From: Clytia hemisphaerica
Lineage: Eukaryota; Cnidaria; Hydrozoa; Leptothecata; Clytiidae
Length of the DNA stretch: 64,000 bases
Reading direction: 5' to 3'
Assembly: GCA_902728285.1 (NCBI GenBank)
Contig: CACVBU010001098.1
Span: 1-64,000 of the forward strand
The translations under genes were made by a program, and so were the position numbers. Positions 35,865 to 48,107 of this stretch are shown piece after piece; position 1 is the first letter of the stretch; the number at the start of each line of letters is the position of its first letter. The notes under the pieces were generated by a model that was not told where the DNA came from, did not search any database, and was given only the letters and a program-made list of their open reading frames with translations.

Positions 35865-36422
35865 TTACGTATCAAATTCAAATTTATTGACCATATTTTT
35901 AAATAAAACTATACTTTTTTGCTCACGAATGTTATTAGTAAGCCCATTGATTATTGAAGCTCCCTGGTAGTAGGTGGTTTTTCTACCTGCCTCTAATTTT
36001 ATCCTAGGTAGGTGAAGCATTCGTTTGTTTCGAGTTTTTATACCATCATGTGCAATGAATGAATATTCCTTTGTAGACGTGTACGGAATGTCGGCCATCT
36101 CTTGCGGTTGTTGACAATCAATTTTGCCCTAGTGTAGAAAGATTCAAATTTATCTATCCAAGTATTGCTCATACAACTGAAAACTGGATAACAGTAGAAT
36201 ATGAGTCGTTGGATCATTGCGTTGAATATAGTTTCAGCAACGGTGAGTGTTTAGATTGAGGTGCAAGTCGAGTTTAACTCCAAGGTATTCATAAAGATCA
36301 GACTGGTTGATAGCGTTGTTGTTTATCACTATGTTGGCGGTTTGGTCCCGTACTCGTGAAGCAAAAATTATAAACTCCGTTTTTCCCTTCTTAGGATTGA
36401 GGATTAAACAGTTTACGTTCAT
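35865..36422 (-). mobile_element. LINE fragment (3' end of a reverse-transcriptase ORF)
   Basis: Minus-strand frames carry typical LINE C-terminal pieces: NPKKGKTEFIIF with YEYLGVKLD (36234-36422), then a tail with LPRIKLEAGRKTTYYQGASI (35865-36098). Frames are interrupted, so this is a decayed fragment. It fits the CR1/L2/Jockey-type group. Confidence 0.75.
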
Positions 36423-36593
36423 CCAAAGATTTATTCAATGGGCATCCGTATTTATTAGTCCAGGCAATATGGGGCACTTACCCCCACCTTGCCGGTGAAT
36501 AAGGTTTTGGACTATTTTTGGGTTCCAACACATCTATATTTTGAGAATCACGATGGTTTTCAGGCTAACTACCTATCACCAATGTTGGGTAGG

Positions 36594-37744
36594 ACCTAGA
36601 CTATGTTATAGTCTAAGACGAATTCGAAAAATAAAGAATAATCTGAAACACGCAAATTAGCAGTCGGGCGGAAATTCTGTCCGCGCGGGCGAAAAATAAT
36701 CGGAGGGGCTCATTGTCTGACTATATCAACTCGGTAGGAAAGAAAAAATATAAAATGCTAGGAGAAAATAAACTTTCATCATTACTTCTCCGAAAGTCGG
36801 GAAACTTATCGGTGTGGTGAGAAGTTTGTAAACAATGTTGTTTTCTCAGAATAATTGCAAACAGTTTTCTAAGAAATGACTGAACGTTGGATGTAGTAAA
36901 AATCATATACTTGTTTAATTTAAACAAATGGTTGTGTTTTTTCACGATACAAAGGTATATTTCCCGTGACAGTTTGACTACACTATCTAGTTTTTCAAGT
37001 GTTTGATTGAAAGCTCTGTTCCTTATACTGCTATGAAAATTGTCAACCTGCCTGCTTATTATCACTGGCAGCCTGGTGCCCTGCTTCCCTTTTTGTTTTA
37101 ACTTGAAGTATATAAATATGTGTTGTTATTTGAAGTTTGGATCTATGCAATTTATCTTGGTTGAGTTGCAGGAGGCATTGAAGCCTCATTCTGTCATTCT
37201 CGGAGTCGGAGACACTCATAATAAGCGTCTTCTTGTCAGCACCAGCACCTTGTTGAACAGAATAATGGGATTAAGGCCATTAAGTATTGAGTTGAAAAGA
37301 AATATGATGTGTGAAATAAACATTGACTTTTTTAATCCTTGAAGAAGGCAAAGACAAAGTGATTTTATAAATAAACCACAAGAAGAAGAGACATCAACAC
37401 CAGTCAAAATAATCAAACAGCTATTTTCTGAAAGTGATTGTATTTTATGTGGAGTTGAAGAGAAAAATGTCAACTACAGAAGGAAATTGTATAAATTGTC
37501 TAAAAAAAAAGAAGAAAAAGTGGAACTTTGTAAAAAAACTTGAGCTTGTACTTGGTTTCGAAGTTGGAAGGTTAGATTTTAAGATTTTATGTAGATCGTG
37601 TCAACGGCAATTAGATACATTTTTCAAGCACAAAGAAGATTTTGTCAGCAAATTTAAAGACACAAAAGAAAACATTGTAAAAAAATTCATAACAGTAAAG
37701 AGTAAGCGATTGTCCAATGTCCGATTCAAATTCTACCTCCCGTA
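36594..37744 (+). mobile_element. Truncated 5' copy of the DUF6589/RecQ transposon
   Basis: About 1.15 kb closely matching 40730-41835: left terminal repeat, upstream region and the first part of transposase exon 1. It stops abruptly after 'cctcccgtaaacgtc'. Its coding part is damaged (a deletion near 37438 and an A-run insertion near 37500), though it keeps a T at the point where the other copy has a frameshift. Its outermost ACCTAGAC matches the far right end at 50803 better than the inner left end does. Confidence 0.85.
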
Positions 37745-38633
37745 AACGTCATTTTTTTTTTTTTCATAAAATCGGCTTCCATAAAATAAATAAATTGTTC
37801 TTCTGCCTATAACTTAAAGTTTAAAAAACTGTTTATAAAATAAAAAGTGAAAAGAATAAATTATTTTACATTTATAAAGCTCTTTTCCATAACACAAACT
37901 AGACAGTGGAGTGTTCTGGAAATGAACTTTATAGATTTATAAGGTTTTTAAAATATTTTACGTTCAAAAGGTTTTGTACAAAATAATAAAATTGGAATGA
38001 TTTATTGAGGGAATATTGTAAAGCATTGGAGACGAGGCTTGAATGAGAAAAACGCTGAAATAACCAAAGCTAAAGGTATAACAGAAACGAGACTAGAAAA
38101 TAGAATTGGAAAGTATAATCAAGACTAGGGCAACAGAAAGTTGATCAAACAAGGCCTAGAATAGCTGCATGATGAAAAAAATATTAAAAAATATGAACAG
38201 TGTGTCTCAGAATAGGTTCAACAGATTAGGGTCCGCAGAACAAAATATTAGACTCTATTGTTGAGGGGGGAATTGTTGGAAGTTATCGAAAACCTGGCTT
38301 GCGCTGAAAGTTCTTTCGTTAACCAGGAGTCCGAGGCTTGGTCTTGGATCGGACATCATTGGATTCAATTGTTGGGTATTTGGGTATTTAGGTTTTGTAC
38401 TTATTTTGTTCCATTCAAATAGTTTTTATTGGGAGCCATTTGAGATCAACACACTTTCGTTGAGCATAGCGCGACACCATATCCAGCCGTAACGTTTGCA
38501 TTTTTGTAAGCGCGGATAAGAATTTGGATTTGCAAAACTGCGCTACCAGTTAATCTCGATAAAATGAGTGCCTTGAGAGGGATTTTCGGACATGATAAGG
38601 TGTAAATCGCCGAAGTTTTGAGCCGTATGTTGC
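37745..38633. other. Non-coding, likely LINE-associated
   Basis: Begins with a T run directly after the truncated transposon copy. The right part may be the 3' untranslated region of the minus-strand LINE. No gene is seen. Confidence 0.4.
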
Positions 38634-40705
38634 CTAGATGATTTTATTATCGATTAACTGATCATTCCAGGTGAGGTTTTCATCGAATAAAATGCCAAGA
38701 AGTTTAACGGTGTGCTCTTGTTCGATTGATTTCCCTGAACTCCGAATTAGGTAGCTACGATCAGTTCCAAGCTGTTTGGACAACCGACCCGAGAAAAAGA
38801 TAATGAACTGCAGTTTGTCACTGTTGAACAGGAGGTTGTGGTTTTTGGACCATGTGAGAAGATCATGAATGTCGCTTTCTAGGTCCTTGATTGAATCTTT
38901 GATGTCAGAGATTTTGCAATGGCGATAGATTGTTGTGTCGTCGGCATATTGTAAAGCTATATATATCATTTGTTAGTTCGATGACGTACAGGTTGAATAA
39001 CACTGGTCCGAGTATACTTCCTTGAGGTACTTCAAAGTTCATTGGGGAGCAGGAATATTTCTGATCGTCGATCTGAACATACTGGTCCCGGTCACGGAGG
39101 TAGCTACTTAAGATTTTGATCGAGCTCTGAGAAAAATTCAGTCGTAGAGTTGTTAGCAAAAACTATGATCGATCGTCAACTCTATAGAAAAGTCTTAAGA
39201 GTGTTAACGTGATTCACTTTCTTCATGCTTCTGATGTCATCGAGGAGTTTATTAGGAGTGTAGAAGTCGAAATGGCCCTTACGAAAACCAGATTGAGTTG
39301 CGTTATAAAGATGGTTAGTTTCGATGTAGCTACATAACTGTTTAAGGATCACTCTTTCAAATATTTTTGACAAAACTGGAAGGATAGAGATTGGTTGATA
39401 ATCCTTCACTTTGACAGGGTTTTCAATTTTTGGTATTGGACAGACATGTGCTGTTTTCCATTGTCTAGGAAAGATTCTGCGATCAATTGATATATTGATA
39501 AGGTCAACGATCGGTGAAATAATGTATTGGGATACTGGCTTTATCAATCGAATTAGGATCGAAGCCACTAGAGCAGTCATTTTTTAGTTCGCGAATAATT
39601 TTATCAACCTCTTCGTATGTCATATGGTTGATATGAAACTCATTTTCACGATGATTATTTGGAAGGTTTTCGAAAATCGATTGGAAGTCACACTGTTAGT
39701 TTTCTTTTGAGGTGAGATTAGATGCAAGTTTACTAAAGTACTTGTTCATATCTGATGGATGGTGACGGATGCGAGTTTGTTTGGAAGTTAGAAATTTATT
39801 GACACTATTCCAAACTTTCTTTGAATCCTTATCTGACATGGCTTTTCGGAGGAAGTTTTGTTTTACTTCCTTGATAGTCTTTTTATATAGATTTCTCTGA
39901 GCTTGGTAAAGTTTCTTGTCGATTGAACGAGAGTACTGATTACGCATAATGTTCAGTTTTCGATATTCCTGTACGATTTTTGGATCTTTCATCCAAGGTG
40001 CGGTTGGTCGAGTTATTTTGACTTTTTTGATTGGTGCATGACGATTAAGACATGATAGGATAAGTTTATTCGACATCTCAAGCTTATCTTCAGGATCGTC
40101 GAATGCGAAAGTAACATTGAAGGGAAGTTGTGAAAAATCCTGATTGAAGTCATTTTGATTGAAGTTTTTCTCATCGCGGATAAATTTATAGCGAGGTTCA
40201 ATTTTTCTTTCTTGAAATTCATTATAACATAGGGCGTACTGTGATCACTGATTTCGTCTGTTTTGAGTACATCGGTCAAGACAAGTTTATTTGGAATATT
40301 TGTTACAATGTGGTCGATGAGTGTTTTTGACTTTCTCGTTGGTTTGTTAACGAGCTGAGTAAGGTTGTAGCAAGATAAAATTTCTTTATACCTCTTTTGC
40401 GATTCTTTTTCATTGCAGAGGAGGTCGATGTTTGTATCTCCGGCAATGAAGATAATTCCTGTCCATTTTGTCATAATATCAGCAATCATTCTTTCAAACT
40501 CTAGAAGTCAAGTTAACTTTTCAGCTTCTTTTGATCTTGGTTGATAAACAGTTAATATGAGATACGGTGTATTTTTGTTGCGTCCTTGAAACTCAAGACA
40601 AAGTGCTTCGAGGTTGTAATTTTTCGTTAGGTCGAGTCGTTCTCTGGAGATGATATTTTCACGGACGTAGAAACCAACACCCCCTCCTCTTTTTCCTTGA
40701 CGGTT
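38634..40705 (-). mobile_element. Second LINE, 5'-truncated and inactivated
   Basis: On the minus strand: an APE endonuclease part (GKRGGGVGFYVRE, AGDTNIDLL, LIDHIVTN, ISDHSTPYV), then reverse transcriptase pieces (KIFERVIL, ATQSGFRKGH, VPQGSILGPVLFNLYV, catalytic YADDTTIY). Frames shift at several points (about 40500, 39690, 39180, 38960). The endonuclease lacks its N-terminus, cut off close to the left end of the DNA transposon at 40730. The motifs fit CR1/L2/Jockey-type LINEs. Confidence 0.85.
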
Positions 40706-41453
40706 ACGAAATTTAGGTAAATAGCNCGATAGACTATGCTATAGTCTAAGACGAATTCGAAAAATAAAGAATAATCTGAAACACGCAAATTAGCAGTCGG
40801 GCGGAAATTTTGTCCGCGCGGGCGAAAAATAATCGGAGGGGCTCAATGTCTTAGACTATATCAACTCGGTAGGAAAGAAAAAATATAAAATGTTAGGAGA
40901 AAATTAACTTTCATCATTACTTCTCCAAAAATCGGGAAACTTATCGGTGTGGTGAGAATTGTAAACAATGTTGTTTTCTCAGAATAATCGCAACAGTTTT
41001 CTAAGAAATGACTGAACGTTGGATGTTGTAAAAATCATATACTTGTTTAATTTAAACAAATGGTTGTGCTTTTTCACGATACAAAGGTATATTTCCCCTG
41101 ACAGTCTGACTACACAATCTAGTTTTTCAAGTGTTGGATTAAAAGCTCTGTTCCTTATACTGCTATGAAAATTGTCAACCTGCCTGCTTATTCTCACTGG
41201 CAGCCTGGTGCCCTGCTTCCCTTTTGTTTTAACTTGAAGTACATAAATATGTGTTGTTATTTGAAGTTTGGATCTATGCATTTTATCTTGGTTGAGTTGC
41301 AATAGGCATTGAAGCCTCATTCTGTCATTCTTGACATTAATTAAGGCCATTAAGTATTGAGTTGAAAAGAAATATGATGTGTGAAATAAACATTGACTTT
41401 TTTAATCCTTGAAGAAGGCAAAAACAAAGTGATTTATAAATAAAATGTGAGAA

Positions 41454-44400
41454 ATGGAAGAAACGCAAGAAGAAACATTAACACCAGTCAAAATAATCAA
41501 ACAGCTATGTTCTGAAAGTGCGTACTATTGTATTTTATGTGGAGTTGAAGAGAAAAATGTCAACTACAGAAGAAAATTGTATAAATTGTCTAAAGAAAAA
41601 GAAGAAAAAGTGGAACTTTGCAAAAAACTTGAGCTTGTACTTGGTTTCGAAGTTGGAAGGTTAGATTTTAAGATTTTATGTAGATCGTGTCAACGGCAAT
41701 TAGATACATTTTTCAAGCACAAAGAAGATTTCGTCAGCAAATTAAAGACACAAAAGAAAACATTGTAAAAAAATTCATAACAGTAAAGAGTAAGCGACTG
41801 TCCAATGATTCAAATTCTACCTCCCGTAAACGTCTACAACTTGAAGAGCAAACTGAAACAGAAGAAGATTCTTCACCTTATAATGGTCTAATAGAAGAAG
41901 AATTTTTAACAGTAAGTAATTGTTTCAAAGAAACCACCACTGTATGGAATAAATTTGCATTTTTTCATAGCTCTCAGTACTATCTAGGTTAATTGTATAA
42001 TTTTATTCTTGGATGTTGGGAATTTTAGGATTTTTTAAGTTTGGGTTGATCACAATAATTATAAAATTATTGTTTTTGAATTTTATCAATCCTTTTGACA
42101 TCTACAGGTTACCCTTAAAGATAATGAAGAGGAAGAAGTTTACAAAGTTGACAAAAGTAAACTGAAAATAGTAAAGTCTATTCTGTTAGAGAAAAGTCCC
42201 AATGTTCTCCATAAAATTCTTTCTTCTGATACAAAGGAAGTGAGACAGACTCTCATCAACCATGTTTCAAGAAAAATCTCAAAAGAAGCAAAGCTATTAA
42301 CAGAATCTAGGCTATTCAATACAACAATTCCAAACTCTAATATCAGGACATTTTCGTTTGTTTCTCAACACAAAGAAATGCTTGACAAAGCACCATTATC
42401 TATGGTATTGTTCAACGCCTTTGGTACTAATCCAAGAATTAGTAGGAATAAAGTCAAAACTGTTGATGCAATAATTCCACCCATCATGACATCTATCAAC
42501 ACACTGCTACACACAAGATGTCACAACTGCAACATGTTGCCTAGCATAATTGGTTTGATTTTGAAACAAGGACAGGCAGAAAAACTCTGTATCAGTCGCC
42601 TTGCCAGCCTTTCTCTATCAGTATCATACAACTCTGTTATATCTGCACAATTAAGTCTTGGAAAAACATTTCTTGAAAAAGTGAATGAATGGACTCATCA
42701 AGCTGAAATTGATCTTGAACAACTTCTTTTAATGAAAAATAATGTTGATAAGGTTGAGGATGAAATTCCTGTTGTTAGTGATGAGATGTCAAAAATGAAT
42801 ATTTCCTTTGGTAAGTACATTTCTTGTTTCAGAAATACTGAAGAATATATGCTGCCACTTCTGAAATTCCAGAAAAATATTTTCTCAATTTTGATATCAA
42901 TTTATTTTGAAATTTTACCATAAAATAGGTTTTCTACCATGAATTCCAAAATTATGAAAAATTAGCCCCTTGTCACCAAAATTCCGAAGTAAAAATGGAT
43001 TTATGTCCGATACCAAACCAGTTCTAGAATTCAGAAATATTGAAAAAAAATTGTTTTATTTCCGATATTCTGACAATGATTCCAAAGGTTGATTTCCGCA
43101 ATACCAAATATTGTATGCTCCCCCCTATGTGATCAAGATTTTCTTATTTAAAGAAATTTTTAAATTTTTGAGCAATGATGATCCTGGCCAAAGAAATTTG
43201 ATTTTTAAATGTATTTAGTAATTGTTAACATCTTCATGAAATACTCTTTTTAAGATCCAGACTGTAGTTTTCTTGATGATCATGCTAATGTTTCATCAAT
43301 CAAAGATGTAGAATCAGTTGAATTCTCACAAGAATCTTCTGATGATGTCATTGATGATACTGATCATGAATATTTGATGGTTTATGATGATTGGCAAGTA
43401 GATCAAAGTGAGAAAGTTGAAAAAGTCATCTTGATACCAAAACAGCTCGATATGGATCGTTTTTGTGAAACCAAGTTTATGTATGTAGGTAAGAAATACA
43501 TTCCTTAGTTATTTAGAAATAGTAAACCACAAATTTAAGAAGGAATTATGTGAAGAAATTTGGTCAAGATGTAGATTTGAGGTACAAATGTTTTTATAAA
43601 AATGACACGAGTGGTGCAAGATTTTGAAAAAAAGGCTTGATTTTATTTCTTTCTTACTTAGCTACGAAACCTTTAGATAAAAGTTAGACATTATTATTGT
43701 TTGGGTTTAGGAATTAGAAGGCTTATTTAACCAAGATTTTTAGGTGATAACTTGAACAGAAAGATCAACTGTAGAAGCACAACAAGGACCCATCAAAGCA
43801 CGATGCTCAACATGTTTAACGCCATGGCTGTTCTGAACAGAGTGCCGACCCCACATCACCTTTATGGTATTCCTGCCAAGCTACCAACTAAGGAAGAAGA
43901 TATAAACTTGGACAATTACCTACCAAATGATGATGATATGAAGCAGCTATCGGAAGACATAAAATTTTTAATCTCTAGAGATCTTGTGCGTTATGTCAAA
44001 GTATTTTCTTGGGCTGATGCACATGTTGACAAACTCATAAAACATTCTTACATGGAATACACGACCACTAAATCATGCATTGTAAGTCCAGGTTTTGTCA
44101 CCTTTCTGGTAAAAAAGTTTACAGGCCACCTATATTCTTCTTCCTCTAAATTACAAATCCTATTTCAGTTTTTTAAATAATCTCATATCTTTTCTTAAAC
44201 TTGATAGAAAAGAGCAATTTATCATAAAAATTATGAAGCTACAATTTTTCTAATAAAATTTTTATCAGTATCCTCTTGGTATATTGGATCATGATGAAAC
44301 GTCACATGAAGGCATGGACGAAATCTTGAAACACGCCCATCAATTTGTCCCTGGTCATGACACCAGTCACCAGCTAAAGACATTCTTCATAGGAGATTTG

Positions 44401-45676
44401 AAAACTGTAGAACGAGCCCAGCAAGTGCAGCTGGAGCACAAAGATTCCAATGAAACATGGAAGAGATATGAAGGTTATATCCCAGCTTTAGCAGATTTTC
44501 ACACCTATGGAAACTTTCTTGCGGTAAAAATCTCCTTTCTTTCTTTTCTTATATCTTCAAATTTGTTTTAGAGAGAAAATGTTTAGAGAAAAACAGAAAA
44601 TCAAACACCAGGTTATAGGCTATCCATATTTAGTAGAAATTTCTCAGTAGATTCTTTATTTATCTAGATTTGATCAATACTTTGTACTTTTAGGCTATTT
44701 GGAGACTGTTATATAGCACAAAATCAGCTGGAGATATAGGTACTTTGTTCCAAGCTAGAAATTTTCTTAACGCTAGAGGTGTGAAGGTAGACCCAATGAA
44801 AGCAGTAAATGAATGTGAAGAACTCATTGAAAAATATTCGGAGGCACTTCTTCTTGCTGCTGTCAATCAGCTAAAGAATGATGACCCTGGATTTTATGAA
44901 CAGATGATTGCCACAGAAAGTATGATCCTGTTTCGTGAATTTGTGGATAAGATTATTGAGCAGTTTATTGTTTTGAATTGGAAAATGTTTCTTCTGAAAA
45001 CCCCGATGGAGTCCTTAACTATTCAAAAAATGCCCTTACTATTGGTTATGTTGCCAAAAATTTCAACGACGCTCGGAAATATGCAGATGGGCAAAGAATC
45101 GTAAGATTGCATAAATTTCTCATGCTCTATTGTAAACTAACCAATAAATATAAATATTCGGGGCAAATTCTTCACTTCTTAGCTCAGGTACATGATCTTC
45201 TCCCCCCTGCCCTCGCTCACGAACTTATCTGGAATCGATCGGTGAACAACAAAGGGTTTCCGTCAACAAACGTTGAGCTGGATAGGGAGCTTGAACATAG
45301 AAATAAAAGCGCAAAAAAGGAGCTTGGACATATGGAAGGAAAGATAACAGAAAAGAGTATTGCCAGAGTGAGCAAATCCTACCAAGAGATCAAAGACCTA
45401 CTAAACGAGTTTGACCGATCTGTGTCAGTTTCGAAATCAAGTGGACGACATAAGAAAACTGACTGGAGAGTAGATGTTACTCAGCTGGCAGAACAATTTA
45501 GTGAAAATCAGATTTTTCTTAAAAAAGAAGGAAGAAGTCACACTCAGTTTAAATCCGTCCCAGAGAGCTTTTTGGCACAAGTTGAAAAATCCGAACTCAA
45601 AAACTGGATAAAGGCAGGTGTTTTGAAAAGCTCAAAGAAAATGAATATTTACAAAAGTAAACAAATTTATTCTTAG
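41454..45676 (+). CDS. DUF6589-like transposase, six exons, frameshifted
   Basis: Exons 41454-41911, 42108-42810, 43255-43488, 43744-44081, 44269-44523 and 44694-45676, with GT-AG borders and matching phases. The N-terminus has a zinc-finger-like pair (YYCILCG ... ILCRSC). The middle starts exon 4 with GDNLNRKI and continues through LHKF-type and IPALADFHTYGNFLAAIWRLL-region blocks (split by an intron), GDIGTLFQARN, and a C-terminal part with LIWNRSVNN. These resemble DUF6589 proteins, which are repeated in cnidarian and fungal genomes. It probably cuts or rejoins the transposon ends; this is inferred from position inside the element. Two frame changes (about 41739, where the truncated sister copy has one more T, and about 44960-44978) suggest this copy is inactive unless they are sequence errors. 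Confidence 0.75.
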
Positions 45677-48107
45677 TTGTTAAATATTTTTGAAAATCTG
45701 TTGCTATCGATTAGAACAATTTAGACCATTGAAATAGGTTTTTTTTTTTAGTTTATATAGATTGTCTCTTAAAAGGCTGCAACCGAATTTCATCAATGAA
45801 CGAAGTTTTTTTTCAGTTTTTTTTCAGACTTTTTACTTTAGGATGCTCGTAATTTGAAAAAAGTTTATTTCTCTATACATTTTACACTTTTTATTGTAGA
45901 AAAAAGTTTTATATTGTATTTTTTACACGTTCAAGTAACACTCGATTATATGATAGACATTTAGAATAGATTTGAGTTTTCAAATTTTATACTTTGTTAC
46001 TTAGTTTACAGGGTTTATTAGAAAAATGATAATATACTGCACCCCAATGAACAATATTTTTCTGGAAGAGTTTAAAAATCCTCTACTTTTTAATTCGTTG
46101 TTGAAAAAAAAAGAATTCCATCTGTAATTAAGATATATAAGGAATCGTTCTATAAATAAATCTGTTTCTACAAGACTGAATTTGATGCACACTGACATAA
46201 AACATTGTTTCACATATTTCGGAAATGTACTGGCAAATACATGCCTGATAGCCAGGTCTTCTCAACAATCAACATTATTCATCTTTTTATGACTGAATAT
46301 CCTGCATTTTCATCTTTATTATAATACCAAAGTCTAGTATTTTTTGTGTGGTTTTAAGATTGTTGATTGGAAAACATTGAGAGACATCAGGGGTCAAAGC
46401 CTGTATCAGGTTTTAGTGTGATTTTTAAATCACCAAAACTCAACTTCGAAACACAAAATTATGTCAGTGGTGCATTCAAATCTCTTTTTAGCATTAAAAT
46501 TTTTCTCCTAGCTTAAAGCCATTAAAAGTAAAGGAAAATTGTGCATTTTTTATCTGAAAAAGGGGAATTGAGCTAAAAATTGGTCAGAATTTTGGAATTT
46601 AGATTTAAAATACCTTAAAGGAAGAAATTTTGATGGAAAGAAAAATTTGCAGATTTGGCCAGTATCCACCAAATTAAATCCCTTTCAAAATTAACTTTCT
46701 CGGCCATCCGCAAAATTGAATTTTGTCTGAAAAAACTTTTTAGTCCATCCGCAAAATTAAATTCTTGCCAAAAGTTCTCCCTTTAATAAGTTACCTTAAA
46801 GGAAGAAATTTTGGCGGGAATTTAATTTGGCGAATGGTTGAAAAAGTTTTTTCATAGGGAATTTAATTTGGCGGATAGCTGGATAGATTAAATTTGATGG
46901 GAATTTAATTTGGCGGTTGAAGGATATTTTTGGCCAAAAGCGTTATTAAATGAGCAAAAAAAACCTGTTTTCGGGCTTGATTGAAAAAGCACGAATTTGG
47001 GGAACGCACGAAATAAAATAATTTGGCGGGAATTTAATTTGGCGGATGGAGGAAAAAATTAATTTTGGCGGGAACTTAATTTGGCGGATTCTGGCTAAAT
47101 CCGCCAAATCGGCCAAATTTTCTTTCCGCCAAAATTTCTTCCTTTAAGGTAGACAGAACTTTGAAATTCGCTACAAAAATTATGAAGGAACTTGGGAATA
47201 AATTGACATCCACGGATATTTTTTGATCCAGTTTTGGCAGGGAACCATAAAATTTATCAAATTAAGTTTCTGAATTTCTTTATTGAATAAGGTAAGAAAA
47301 CAAATAAAAATTTGAATTTTGAATTGGATGGTGAAAAATATCTTTTGTAATTTTAGTTTATATTATTATCTCAAAAATATAAAAAAGTATACTCTCCTTT
47401 TTATAAAAAAGTAAACATAATACTTATACAGACAAATAATAAAACTTGATAAAAATTATGGAAAACTAAACTTTTTCCTTACAGAGTAAAATAAATAGAA
47501 TACTGAAGACCTCACAGATCTCTTGCCAAGGTGATATAGACTTTTGATGATTGAAGACAATGAAAAATATACTTTTTAAATGAGCAGAAAACTATTCCTC
47601 AAGGGCATCAGTCTCTTTGAATAGCTTGAATAGCATTCTCATGTTAACCCAAACAACAAAAAAGGGAAAATTATTTTTCGATTGACAAGTTGATTCTGAA
47701 ATAATAAAAATAATTGGCAATTTCTTAAGAATACTTGACCCTCAGTCAAAGTACATTATTCTTATTAAAAAATAGACAGGAGAACCGTCCTGTATTTTTA
47801 TAATATGATGTATACAGGACAGGTATGACATGTGAGGCAGATTTCTGCCTTAAAAATTTACATTGGGAAATTCGAATTTTTTAGGCGCTGCCCTCACTCA
47901 CTAAAATAAAAACCAAATTTTGAAAGTGTGACCAGTAAAAGAATAACAAAATTTGATTGGCTATGCTTTCAACAGTTATTAGGATCTGGGAAATTCGAAC
48001 TCTCAGCCCATACCATGTTATATATTTCGCCATCAGTATATAGAATAAGAAATCATATCATGAATCTCCAGGCTAATTATAAAAGTGAGTAATTCAAATA
48101 GGTTCAC
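45677..48107. other. Spacer between the convergent transposon genes
   Basis: AT-rich and non-coding. It contains a nested MITE at 46613-47149. No other gene is seen. Confidence 0.6.
46613..47149. mobile_element. TA-flanked palindromic MITE
   Basis: The ends CCTTAAAGGAAGAAATTTTG are inverted, with TA on each side (46611-46612 and 47150-47151). The interior is a run of 'ggcgggaatttaatttggcgga' type words in both orientations, giving many short stems. It sits inside the larger transposon. Confidence 0.8.

Noticed and set aside
36594-37744. Independent zinc-finger gene at 37434-37745
   Set aside because: It is the truncated duplicate of transposase exon 1, with its own frame damage.
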